DNA of 64,000 nucleotides from Galerina marginata. Taxonomy: Eukaryota > Basidiomycota > Agaricomycetes > Agaricales > Galerinaceae. The position numbers and the translations under genes are program-made. Numbering within the stretch: the stretch's first letter is position 1; each line of letters begins with the position of its first letter. The stretch is from contig JAECYW010000006.1 in the NCBI GenBank assembly GCA_023014335.1, positions 620,001 through 684,000 on the forward strand, read 5' to 3'. Under the pieces are notes generated by a model, which was not told where the DNA came from, searched no databases, and saw only the letters and a program-made list of their open reading frames with translations. This document shows, one piece after another, positions 23,204 to 33,899 of this stretch.

Positions 23204-25231
23204 ATGCTCGAAGCCAAGCTCCAAGAAGCCGGCACGCTCAAGAAGCTGCTCGATGGTACGTCCAGACGCGTCTTTCGCGTCTTTTCGCCTCTCTCTACCC
23301 ATTGCCCCATTGCCTGGCCACCGCTGACGCGCCTCGTCTCCAGCGATCAAAGAGCTAGTGACAGATGCCAACTTTGAGTGTAACGAAGAAGGCATCGTCC
23401 TACAGGCGATGGACAACTCGCACGTCGCGCTCGTCTCGGTCAAGTTCGGCGCGCCTGGGTTCAAGCGGTACCGCTGTGATCGCCCCATGCCCCTCGGCGT
23501 CAACCTTACGTCTCTGACTAAGGTGCTGAAGTGTGCTAAGGACGACGATATCTGTACGCTCAAGGCAGCGGACGAGGCGGATGTGCTTAATTTGGTGTAT
23601 GAGGCTAAGAGTACGTGTTTTTCGCGATTTTGTTTGCTCTTTTGCGCGGTTTTTCCATTTTTACTGCGTCGCGTTTCTGTGGAGGACGCCAAGTGGGACT
23701 CTGCCCTCGCCCACCCGCGATCTGCGTCCCACATACCCGCCTTCTTTCTTCCCCTTTCCATCTTCCTCATGCTAACCCCCATTCCCCCAGACTCCGACCG
23801 CATAGCCGAATACGACATGAAACTAATGGACATCGACGCCGACACCCTCACCATCCCCGAAACCGAATACGACGCACGCGTCACCCTCCCCTCCGCCGAG
23901 TTCACCCGCATCGTGCGGGACCTCTCCCTCCTCGGCGAGTCCGTGCGCATCGAGGTGTCCAAGGAAGGGGTCCGATTCGCGAGCGACGGGGAGGCTGCTA
24001 ATGGGAGCGTGCTGCTTAGGCAGTCGGAGGGGGATGGGATTAGTGGGGGGAGTATTAAGCCGAAGGGGTCGGATGAGAAGGAGGGGGATGGGGCGGATGG
24101 GGAGGAGGAGGATCAGGAGGAGGGGTCGAGTAGTGTGAAGGAGAAGAAGGTTAAGAAGGAGAAGAGGGACGATGATGTTGATATGGAGGATAAAGATGAG
24201 GAAGAGGATAAGGACGAAGAGGATTTCAAGCCCAAGTCGGACGATGAGGATGGGGAGGAGGAGAAGGATGATGATGAGGAGGAGGCCGATGAGGATGAGG
24301 ATGGGGATAATAAGAAACGCAAGAAGAAGGTTCGTATTTTCATACCCTATCCTCCGTCTAGTTGCTGACTTCTTCCCTACTTTACAGGCCAACGGCTCCT
24401 CCAAGCCCGCCAAAAAACCACGCACCTCATCCGCAAAAGGCAAAGGCAAAGCCAAGTCCAAAGGTGTGCCTTTCCCCGTTCCTTTTCCCATATACCAACC
24501 AACTAACACCCCCTTGACCCCTCACCAGGCTCAGACGACGACGACAACAGCACGAGCATCGTCATCGAGATGAACCAGCACGTCTCGCTCACTTTCTCGC
24601 TCAAGTACCTCGTCAACTTTTCGAAGAGCGCGAGTTTGAGCGCGAGGGTGCAGTTGATGATGAGTAATGACGTGCCGCTGTTGGTGAGTCCCGTTTTTTT
24701 GTTGCGGTTTTTTGTTTTTTTTGGCGGTTATTTTCTTTCGTTTACTGCTTTTACTGGCTTTCGACGATTTTTCTGCGCTTCTGTTCGTGTTTGCTCCTCC
24801 GTCGGGACTTTTCTTTTGCAGCGATCGTGTTAGGCTTGGGGATTTTTCCCTTTCTGCCCAGTTTGTTTAGGAGCGGCGGACCGGCCCCGAAAGCCGAGAC
24901 CGTGCCTGCCTTGCCCTAACCCTAGCCCCTTGTTTTGCGCTGGTGTTTTCTTGGGTTCTTGGTCTTTGTCGTCATGCCGTCGGTCTCGCTCTCACTCGCA
25001 TCCTCCTTTTCACTCTCATTCACGGATATATGCGGGCGACGTCGACCTTTTAGCGAGTTGGATTTTCAATCACGCCCCTTTTTCACTTTTTCCCGCCTCT
25101 CTCCCTCCTTTCCGGTCCTTCTCTTGGCCTCGGATGCTAATGCTGACGCACTTTTGTCCTCCTAGGTCGCGTACGACTTCTCCCAAGGGTACATCCGGTA
25201 CTACCTCGCACCCAAGATCGGCGACGACTAG
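23204..25231 (+). CDS. PCNA: PCNA, DNA sliding clamp, with a long charged insertion
   Basis: Six exons (23204-23255, 23344-23610, 23791-24329, 24388-24463, 24529-24683, 25166-25231) join in phase to 384 residues. The clamp is a ring-forming trimer that tethers polymerases and repair proteins to DNA in the nucleus. Hallmarks are [34 protein letters not shown], the interdomain-loop start [30 protein letters not shown] and the C-terminus [14 protein letters not shown] is usually about 260 residues. Here roughly 120 extra residues, almost all Asp, Glu, Lys, Ser and Gly, follow GSVLLRQSE and end just before [19 protein letters not shown]. The insert starts within exon 3 and ends in exon 5. The last intron (24684-25165) is 482 bases, much longer than the others. 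A decayed partial copy lies at 31.4-31.9 kb. Confidence 0.96.
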
Positions 25232-25763
25232 GTTGACCCACCAAACCCACTCTTCAATCCGTCGTCTCAAATGAAATCGCAAATATCAACCAAAATCGCC
25301 AACTCGCCGCACCATGGACTAAGCCTGGCGTCGACCCATTGTATATATCCGCCTTCTCATCGTCGATTTCGTACAGTTTTACCTATATCTACTCGCTGTC
25401 TCGCGTCTTACTTTGTTTCGGTTCTTTTTCTTATGTAAACGTTTTCTTTCTTTTTACTTTGCTCTTCATGCGCTGCAGCCTCTCCGCCCGTCCTGCCTTC
25501 CTGTTGTTAAATAATAATACCTCAATATTCAATCTCAATCGATCTTCTTTCCTCTGGTGCTGAGCGACTGGTGCGAGTAGCTTCCTTACCAACCTGATTT
25601 AACATTCTATGCACGAAAGCTTGCTTCTCGCCTCGTATCCATCAGAATTTGTCGTTTTCGCGTTAAGAGCATAACTAATATCTATTCGTCGACTACATAG
25701 TTGATTGGATTTAATGTCCATGTAAACCGTCGAATGCGACATTCTAACAAGGTTAGGAACACT

Positions 25764-26175
25764 TTAGTACCAACTGGTCGGGCAGGCGGGAGGAGGAACC
25801 GCGGTGTTTGGGACCAAGCAATTCCAGTACCCTAGAATCACAACATGTAAGTCCGCCCTCGGTGTATTCTACTCGATGAAGAAAAGCGTACATGGGCTTC
25901 CGGAGCAGATGCACGTGAAGCTACGAGGCAACTTATTTGAGGATTTATCATACAAAGTCTGACGTACGTACCCGGCTGCACAAACGGTAGGTCCGGTCCA
26001 GCCAATCCCACCACCTGGAAGATTTAATCTCGGATTTTAGCCACCCAGGTCACTATCTCTGTCGGAATGATAGTCCAAGTAGCTCACATTGACCCCATTG
26101 AGGGACGGTCGTTTGGGTCAAAACGTATGGCGCCAAGGTAAGGAACGCAGCAGTCGCTTTGAATGAGAGCTTCAT
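25764..26175 (-). CDS. Tiny secreted protein consisting of a CBM1 cellulose-binding domain
   Basis: Start ATG at 26175. Four short exons with GT-AG introns join in phase to about 75 residues. A signal peptide (MKLSFKATAAFLTLAPYVLT) is followed directly by a fungal CBM1: PQWGQCGGIGWTGPTVCAAG, then FTCICSGSPWYWNCLV, and a short Pro-rich tail ending PTSWY. CBM1 binds crystalline cellulose through a flat face of aromatic residues and is held by disulphides. Here the four conserved Cys positions are present, with one additional Cys in the CIC stretch. No catalytic domain is attached, so it is a stand-alone secreted binding module. It is convergent with PCNA. A decayed partial copy lies at 31985-32140. 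Confidence 0.85.
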
Positions 26176-26179
26176 AAGA

Positions 26180-27615
26180 TGAGATGGTCAAACAACGGGT
26201 GGGAGCTTGGGGAGTCAGAAAACCTGGTCCACTGTTTTATAGAACCGATCGCGAGGGGGGAATTTTAATGTCGCCCCGGAGGCATGCCAAGTGACCACTT
26301 CGGATGTAAGGTCTATCTCACCGGGGATCATCCGTTTTGGACATCTGATAGAGGTGTACGAAAGGACTGCCCCATTCGCCGTTATTCCAAGTCGATCGTC
26401 GAACGGTACCACCGCATTTCGGGAGAGGTGGTACTATAAGGTGTATAGTCAAGAGGTTAATCCCCCGAGGTCCGACGAAAAAGGATCCTTAATCATTAAT
26501 GTTCTCAATTATCTAAATGGGCATGGTAATTCCTCCTCTATCCGAGTCGCACTTCCAGTATTTAAAGTCGGAGACGTCCTCAGAGTACTCTATAGAGCAT
26601 CGAAATATTTGAGAAATTTTCTGCGCAGGCAGTACATCCTTCACGTTGCTACGTCGAGACTCGAATGAAGCGAGCACATTTGATCAAGCTGTCTGGGATC
26701 TAATGAATGATCGACAGTTTTACTGGAAACAGATTAGACCTTTCAATAAATCCTAAATTACAAACCTAACGTTCAACAGCCGAGATAGATACGACATGTT
26801 CCACTGTTTCCTGTTTCCTATGTTGCGATTAATAATTTAGAGTCCGGGATCGCATGCAACTGTGGCTTGCAAACATACAAATAGTCTCGGAAAACCGGCG
26901 TTCAAAAGTAAGACCATGCCGTGTAAATATACTCTAATACTACTACCATCGGGTACCCTCTGTAAATAACCGCTCTGGCAAAATTCCACTCAACCGCTCA
27001 TGCGAATTAAATAAGGAAGGAGTTGATCATGCGGAGCGGAAAAGTACAACCGGTCTCCTTCGCTGCCTTTAGCGAGCAATTATTAAACAGTAAGGTGAAA
27101 TCAATCTAGAATAATTCAAGATGATAAAGGAACTTATAGCAGTTCCCGGCTGACGCAGAGGATACCGAGGAACTTTTTGTGCCCCGCCGCTATATCATTT
27201 TTGAGTTGCAGAGTTTCGGCATACGCGAACGTTGTAGTAGTGAGCTCTGGGACAGCCTGTCTGCATGTAGACGCCGCGCGGTCCTGTGACAAACACAACC
27301 TTTGCTTGCCTCTTGCCACTACGTGCGACGCGATAGCCCACTGCTCGGCGCGTTTCCCGAGCTTCGCCAGCCTCGGACTGCTAGGGTAGGCCTGATAGGC
27401 CTATCCCAACGTTTGCAGAAAGCTCCTTTGATAATGAATTAGCTTCGTCGTGCATCCCAACACTGTTTGTCCCGGTGTACGCCATGAACATTGACACCAC
27501 AATCAGCACACTTCACGGTGACAAAGCACTTCGCGTACCAAATCTTTGCGTAATCAATTGTATAGACTCTGTATCTGTGTGATGAGAGTCGTCTTATACT
27601 TCTCACCGAGCTTCC
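26180..27615. other. Stretch without a recognisable gene
   Basis: A plus-strand frame at about 26291-26668 lacks an ATG near its start and matches nothing known to me. The rest shows no exon chain. It contains the promoter side of the CBM1 gene and some AT-rich sequence. Confidence 0.35.
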
Positions 27616-27619
27616 GTAA

Positions 27620-27960
27620 ATTACCTACCTCCTACTTAAGATATACTTTCCACTTCCCCGCCAGCCTCCGCTCCTAGGGCGAATTTTGGGAGAGATGGCA
27701 AGCAACTTTCTGCAGAGCATGGAAAGTGGAGGAAGTCACTAGGGAACGCGCAGACATATGCAACATGTTCCAGTATTACGGTACATTCGTCGTAACAGTT
27801 TACGCACTCTTCACATCGACAGAAGTTCGCGATGCCTGGTGATCATTTTACGTTATGAGCCAAGTCATTCTGGGTACGCTGGCGCGCTTCTAATCATCCG
27901 AGATGAGCATCATTGGAACAAGTCCGTACGATTGCGGAAGTCTTTACCTTCCCCACCTTC
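27620..27960. repeat. Duplicated block, left copy (partner at 32190-32470)
   Basis: It aligns in direct orientation with 32190-32470. Shared runs include GCAACATGTTCCAGTA (27760 and 32327), CATTTTACGTTATGAGC (27844 and 32407) and GCGCGCTTCTAAT (about 27881 and 32447). A short plus-strand frame beginning MFQYY is conserved between the copies but is broken by TGA in this copy after DAW. Together with the PCNA and CBM1 remnants it shows that a segment from about 23.5 to 28 kb was duplicated. Confidence 0.7.
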
Positions 27961-28241
27961 AACGTCTCCCAGCCCTGATACAGTATTGGAGTCTATTCTC
28001 CTGGAATATAGTGCGATTCAGGACGCAGTTCAACAAGAGATCAGTCATAAAGCGATAATTAGGGCTCTTATTGCTGCTGGTAATTCTCCCGTTTCTTACA
28101 ATGTATACTCTATATGGAGGGAGATGAAAATCATTACTATGACGAGGATGGTAACGACAATAATGATTAAGGACAATAGAATACGACGTTGTAAGTAGGC
28201 ATACTACTGTGGCCTACTCGAGTAGCTCCGTCACCGAAAGG

Positions 28242-30447
28242 TCAGAAAATAATTGGCCAGAAGTTACAGGCGATGATTCGATTGATGAGATCACCGTCGG
28301 GTGATTCTGGGTAATCCATTACTATCGTGCCATAGCGTCGAAGAATGGGCAATTCGAAAAGTCGATCACGAATGCGAGTGTTAACTCCAGGTACCCACTC
28401 AAAAAGATTGAGGGGGTCATAGGCCCCGACTGCAATATCCTCAGGCATAATCCACCCGTTGATAGAAAATAAGTTGTTCGTCGCGCTGGCATAATTTATA
28501 TACCATGTCATCGATGAATTACTGACCGCCTCCGCCAGAAGATTGTTGACAGCGGTAAACTTGTCTGGAACGAGGGTGTTTAGGTCTTCGTCAAATTTGT
28601 ATTCATCCTGCACCACAAGATGCACTCCCGACGGTGTGTATATGTCATACCGGGGCAGGTTATTCGGCCAGTTGGTTACGTCGATGCCAATAGCCTGCTC
28701 ACCTACAGTTTGGTTGACGGAATATCGACGTAGGAGTTGTATCTTCCCTCGCACGTTTATGAGTGTTGGAAGTGTGGTTCCGAGATTCCAAAAGCCAGAG
28801 TTCTGGTTGATCACCTGACTGACAGCACTGGCAAACGAAATATTTGAACTAATGGGATCATTGTCCTGCTTGAGTTGTACAATCACAGCTTCTGTTGGAC
28901 GTTCTTGAAGCCATTCTATAATATCCGAAATGACGCTCTCCAGGTATAGGAACAAGGGGGGGTCGATGGGATAAAAACTGTGGAACATGATAAGGTCATT
29001 GAAAACGAGGCCGGCGCGCAAGTCGAAATATCGAATTCCGGAATTCAACTGCTCGATGATAGACATTGTCTGGCAGCCGACGGTAGGGGTATAAGAAACC
29101 GCGGTAGAGTCATGGGTACCGGGAATAGAAATTGCGGAGATAGAGGTGTTGTCGGCGAGTAGTGACATCCATGATTCAGGAGAATAGTTCGTCATGGGCC
29201 GTTGTAGCCATAGTATATCCCTATGTCCATTGTTAGCGTTAAAGACGACGTTCACAACTCCATCCAGTATAGCTATACTTGGCGTATCGGCGGATGCTTG
29301 GCCAGTATCCTCGTGGTTAAGCCATGACCCTTCGTTGATGCTAACATAAATTCCGTTTCCGCCATGGTCCTGGAAGGCCATGAAACTCATCTCGTCCCCA
29401 AACGCCGCAGAGACTCCAAACGCTGTCGTCTCTGGCGGCGACGACGCTGCGCTTGACCAGGTTCCATTTGAGTTGTTGTAGACGAGGCTTAGTATCTTTC
29501 TTCCGGAATCGTCGGCTGCGAAGAGCATGTAAAGTACATCCCCTTGCACGTACATTGCCGGAAGTCCCCACGTGGTCAGGCCATTGGCACTATTGAAAGG
29601 GCTCCAATTAGATTCCGGATTCCAGGAACAAAACGAGAGTTTGTTTCCACTGTTAGACACCGCAGCGAGGAAGAGTCGTCCATCGTATACGGTAAGAGAA
29701 GGGGAGGAATAGGTTGAATTAATCACGGATTGCCTACTCCAAACCCCCGTGGTATCGTTGAATATCAAGTGGATAAGGTCGCCATTCTGCTGGATTACTG
29801 TATGGAGGTTCCCGTAATACGAAGCGAGCGCCGGAGCCTGAGAATTTGAGACAGGGTAGGTTTGGTTGGCTTCGTCGACGAACAGTTGTGAAGTCCCAAA
29901 ATTATCGTTATTCCCTATGACGTATTGTAATTTGTTACTGGAGCGGTCGGTATACACAACGAATAGTTGGCCATCATGATTAACCACGGCAGGCGGAATA
30001 CCGGTTTGGACGAAGGTAGTAGTCCCGAATAAGCTGTTTCTGTAAAGCCAGTTGCCACTGCTGGCTGAGGGAACTGGAGACGCAGAGGCTGTTTTCGCGG
30101 AAGAGCGCTGCAAGAAAAGTCGTGCTGAGGAATCAGTATGGAACTTGAGGTCTGGGGCACTACGACATTCATCACTTACAATGCATTCCGACGAGGAGAG
30201 ACTTGCCGTCACCGCAGACTTGCTACGGGACTAGTAATAGATTTGTGATCAGTCGGCAAAGTAACAGTTTTTTTGTCGGTCAAGTCGACGTACCCCAGTC
30301 AAGATCTTGGAAGAACTGAAAATATTGGGACACATAGCCGAGTTAATGGAAGCCTATATTAGTCAGATCGTCAATACTGGATGCTGGGTGAACACTCGAT
30401 TGGACTACCTGTGCGGTGCTTGCGCGAATAGAAGTGCTGGAAGACAT
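28242..30447 (-). CDS. PI-PLC-like phosphodiesterase with an N-terminal propeller-like lectin region
   Basis: A long uninterrupted frame on the minus strand ends at 28242. Its C-terminal half is a PLC-like phosphodiesterase (PI-PLC X superfamily). SWMSLLADNTSISAISIPGT followed by HDS gives the first catalytic His, GIRYFDLRAG follows, and MFHSF gives the second catalytic His. The N-terminal half has repeats such as GQLFVVYTDRSSNKLQYV, GRLFLAAVSNSGNKLSFCSW and DVLYMLFAADDSGRKILSL, spaced about 50-60 residues, as in fucose-lectin-type beta-propellers. Bacterial-type PI-PLC cleaves phosphatidylinositol; the exact substrate here is unknown. No ATG occurs in frame near the 5' end of the long frame. 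Short upstream exons starting at ATG 30447 (MSSSTSIRASTAQ) join in phase, but this is less certain. No signal peptide is evident. Confidence 0.8.
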
Positions 30448-30459
30448 GGTTGACGTATT

Positions 30460-31385
30460 GGAAACCTGTATTCGTGAGATCATTAGTGCGAGACGTGAGA
30501 TATATGAAAAAATTCAATGACCTTTGAGGAGTTGCCATGAATGAAAGTGGGAGACGTATCACCCATCTGGAAGGGGGATTGGACACTTGGACTTGACCTA
30601 GCATCGGAAGAGGTAAAGAGAAAAGATATCAAGCATAGTGCACCCGAATGAAAATACATTCTAGGGAAGTAGAAAAAAGCAGGTTGTCTGACTCTTCGAA
30701 GATAGCAAAACCAAGTTTATATAGCCCATGGTTCCAGAGACGGAGAATATGTATACCCATTACGAGTATTGAGATCCACACCTTTTCCGAAACATGATAC
30801 GATTCATACGAAAGTGAAGCATCGAAGTCTCGCTAGAACATGAAGAACAAGCTGCAGCAAGATCACCCGGAATGGAATGCTCCGAGATTGCTGGAATCAG
30901 CACTTATTCTTGCACGACAGCGGTAGACTTCATTCTCCGTTTAGATCGAAGCTGAGAAATGAACATCCAATACCAGGGCATTGGAATCCATGGGACCTTA
31001 GGGATCCTGTTCCGTAAAAGCGAAAATTGCTTGATTTGCTAGATGAGAGTCAGACGAACGTCTAGGAATCCTGCTTCCTCGTGTTTTCCATGGTAGGCCG
31101 TTGGCATTTGCGCGCTGGGGCCGCGAAATATAGATTTCCGGCCTTCCTGTCGATCCAGGGACAGAGTTTGTTCCTTGCTTATTGTCCTTGATATGGCCTG
31201 AGTCAAACAGAGTTCAGAGCTAGCTTGTGGCCGATGGGATAGGATTTCAGCAGACAGCTTCTTGTCTACCACACAGACACGGAAAATTAAAGATGCCACT
31301 ATCGTCGCTGTTTTGATTGCCCTAATACTTGCGCCAGATGGTTGAAGGCGGCCGCACCGTATTCACATCGTATCGGAACACCGCA
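30460..31385. other. Stretch without a recognisable gene
   Basis: No exon chain or repeat was recognised on either strand. It probably includes the promoter of the phosphodiesterase gene. Confidence 0.35.
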
Positions 31386-31389
31386 ACCA

Positions 31390-31885
31390 GACCGCGGACG
31401 AGGCGGACGTGCTTGATCCGGTGGACGAGGTTAAGAGTGCGAGTTTTGTACGGTTGCTCCATCTTTATCCTACCCGTGCGGGGCAAGTCTGTGAACGACG
31501 GGACGACGCCAAGTAGGAGTCCGCATTCGAATTTTGCCCACATGTCATCTGCGTCCCATATTCCCGCCGTCCTTCCTTGATCCTCTTGGTAACTCCCATT
31601 CTTTCTCAGGCTTCAACTGCTTAGCAGGATCCTCCCCTCCGCTAGGTTCTCCCGTATTGTAAAGAATTTATCACTCCTCAGCAAGTCAGTGAGGGTAAAC
31701 TTGAAGGTGCTAAGGGAGGGCGTGTGGTTCGCGAGCGACGGCAGCGTTCTTCTGAGACAGTCAGAGCCTGATAGTATACCGTACCGGAAGCAGTATCAAG
31801 CGGAAGAGGTTGAACACAGCGGATGGATGGGAAGAAGAAGAGGAAGGGGAGGAGTGGTCGAGCAGTTTGAAAGAGATGAAATCTA
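31390..31885 (+). pseudogene. Decayed partial copy of PCNA (end of exon 2, intron 2, exon 3)
   Basis: The order matches the intact PCNA. A stretch around GACGAGGCGGACGTGCTTGA (about 31395) corresponds to exon 2. A degenerate intron follows, with GGACGACGCCAAGTAGG (31500) and TCTGCGTCCCATA (31549) matching intron 2 of PCNA. At 31690-31890 a frame reads [17 protein letters not shown], matching exon 3 but without the EAANG residues. It breaks off within the charged insert. Frameshifts and the missing remainder make it non-functional. It lies about 8 kb downstream of the parent in the same orientation. Confidence 0.85.
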
Positions 31886-31984
31886 ATGTAGGCACGATGC
31901 TCAAACATCACATGACTTATCAAAGAAAAACAGGATTTTTGAATGAGCAAGCTAATGGCATTTGCAACTGTACGTGTTTACTCT

Positions 31985-32140
31985 AGTAGGACAGGCAGGA
32001 GGAGGAACAGCGGTATTTATAGGTTAGAACCAGGCAATTCCAGTACCCTAGATCATAACATATAAGTCCTCCATCAGCACATGATGTTCTATTCGATGAA
32101 GAAAGGGCTACATGGGCTTCCCGAGCAGATGCACGTCAGG
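31985..32140 (-). pseudogene. Decayed partial copy of the CBM1 protein gene
   Basis: On the minus strand the last two exons of the CBM1 gene are recognisable: LTCICSGSP before a GTAGCC donor, then YWNCLV after a TAG acceptor. The frame is then lost and the Pro-rich tail is unreadable. Its position after the PCNA remnant mirrors the intact order at 23.2-26.2 kb. Confidence 0.78.
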
Positions 32141-32189
32141 CTATAAAGCAAATTAATTGGGGAACTCATATCGAGATTCAATAAACTAC

Positions 32190-32470
32190 TCGCCTCTCAC
32201 TTGAGATACGTTTTCCACTTCGCCTTTAGCGCCAGCTCCAGGAGGTTGAATTTTGGGAACGCCAGCCGAGAGAGGAAAGTGGCGAGAGTTACCACTACTA
32301 GTACTAGGAAAGCGCAGACACACGCAACATGTTCCAGTACTACGATACAATCGCTGTGACATTTTACGTACTCTTAACATCGACAGCAGTTCACAACGCC
32401 TGGATATCATTTTACGTTATGAGCGAAGTCATTCTAGGGACGCCGGCGCGCTTCTAATTATTCAAAGTGA
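32190..32470. repeat. Duplicated block, right copy (partner at 27620-27960)
   Basis: Same anchors as the left copy. Here the short plus-strand frame from ATG at about 32332 (MFQYYDTIAVTFYVLLTS) is open for 42 residues and ends in ILGTPARF. Whether this is coding is unclear. Confidence 0.68.
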
Positions 32471-32603
32471 GATTCAAGAACCAGCCCAGATGGTTTCGAA
32501 AATCTCACCTTCAAGGTCAGCTTGAGCGAGTTCTTCTAAAAGGCGTTCATCGTCTTCATCGAAAGGAAGATCTACCAGAACATGGTGAGATTGCGACTGG
32601 CCG

Positions 32604-33892
32604 TCACCAAAGAGATATAAAAGTACCTCTACCCGACATCAAATATTGTCCGTAATCTCTTCGTTCTTCCAAAGTCGCATTACGTCCTGGCCGTCTAATA
32701 CCGTGACCCTCTTGTGGTTCTTGAGTTGGAACTTTAGCTTTGCCTTTTGCTTTCGAATAGCCCGTCTCTGGATCAGAAGGTTGCGACGAGGATTCTTGAC
32801 CTGGGAGAGGACCGTACTTGAGGAGAATTTCGACGGCAGGTGTATTTGGCCGAACGATTGGCTTCCAATATATCAAGTTCACCAGTTCGATCGTTAAATT
32901 TATGAGCTTCATAACGTCATCAGGCAGAGGCAGAGGCGGGGGCTGCGTTTGCCGAAGATAACGCCTGAACTTGATCTCGGCGTTGAGAATCACTAGTAAT
33001 GGGTTTAAGGGTCCTTTAGCCCTAGGGTAATCAAAGAAAAATGGCGGGAAACGTGGACATGTGAGATTTCCTGGTGATTCCCGCAAGGTGTGATCTTCCC
33101 CAGCAACGTATATCTTGTGCGACACGACACGACTCGCGTCTCGATCGTACGCGACAAGTACCTTTCCATCTGGAAGCATATGCTCAGGACGTAGAGCGAT
33201 TAGTTCGTATTGAGGACAAAGGAATGCATGTTGTTCTAACTGCAGATAGAATAGAAAGCATTGAATTCTGGTGCGCGACGGTGTAGATAACAAACTCACA
33301 TCGAGCACTCGGCCGTGATCACGGCCACTGGAGTCAAATGCCACCTGTCGCCGTTCGTTATCCTTCTCAAACATATTGATGAAAGTTCTCAATGTGAGGA
33401 AAGATCCGGTAACCGCAAAGAAGGCGTATTTCTCAAGAGCCGCGTGGAGAGTCAGATCGACTTAGAGCGAACAGAATGAACAATAATTTGCAGGCGGTTG
33501 GAATGATCTGGGCTTACGATTTGATTGATTGACGTTGCTATCTAACAAGAAGTTTCCGTAGACGATACGAAGATCTTTTATGAGGATGTCTTCCTTAAGG
33601 AGCATGAAAAGTAAGAAAACCCGATGCGAAGGATAAGAGGCCAACATACAACTTGTTTCTTGACGGCGGGGTCACTTCCGACAGTATTCAACCAATACAC
33701 GCTCTTGTGAGTATAACATGAGGAATTACTGACAAAGCAGGGTTCCTGTATGTCAAGTTTGTGGTACTCGTTGGCACTCTTGCGCCTCGAGGTGGCTGTG
33801 GAAGCTGAACCGCCTGAATGAGCATCCGGGACGAGGTCGGCGCCAGGAGCTTGAGGGGAATTTATCCGCCCGTCTTGGAGGATGCTCGACAT
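32604..33892 (-). CDS. Conserved basidiomycete protein of unknown function
   Basis: Start ATG at 33892; exon 1 (33650-33892) ends before a GTATGT donor. Further exons joined by in-phase GT-AG introns read EDILIKDLRIVYGNFLLDSN, then LHAALEKYAFFAVTGSFLTL, then LEQHAFLCPQYELIALRPEH and onward to the stop at 32604. Later landmarks are GPLNPLLVILNAEIKFRRYL and LINLTIELVNLIYWKP, followed by a Lys/Pro/Gln-rich tail with RRPGRNATLEERRDYGQYLM. The motif order resembles a hypothetical family I associate with agaric genomes, sometimes labelled HNH-nuclease-like, but I see no HNH motif here and do not assign a function. All exons are open, so the gene looks intact. Confidence 0.65.
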
Positions 33893-33899
33893 TATAGGG

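Noticed and set aside
23015..24509. Long minus-strand frames (315 and 228 residues) over PCNA
   Set aside because: They lie antisense to confirmed PCNA exons and introns. Their length comes from the biased composition of the charged insert, and their translations are low-complexity with no family match.
24912..24932. Telomere-like CCCTAACCCTAG in the last PCNA intron
   Set aside because: Only two partial repeats; far too short for an interstitial telomere tract and well within chance.
26291..26668. 125-codon plus-strand frame upstream of the CBM1 gene
   Set aside because: No ATG near its start, no recognised motif, and it sits in a region with no exon chain.
27386..27412. Near-palindrome built from AGGCCT and GGGTAGG/CCTATCCC
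   Set aside because: An isolated short hairpin with no partner copy found. The similarity of its GGGATAGG to the MITE end is too short to mean anything.
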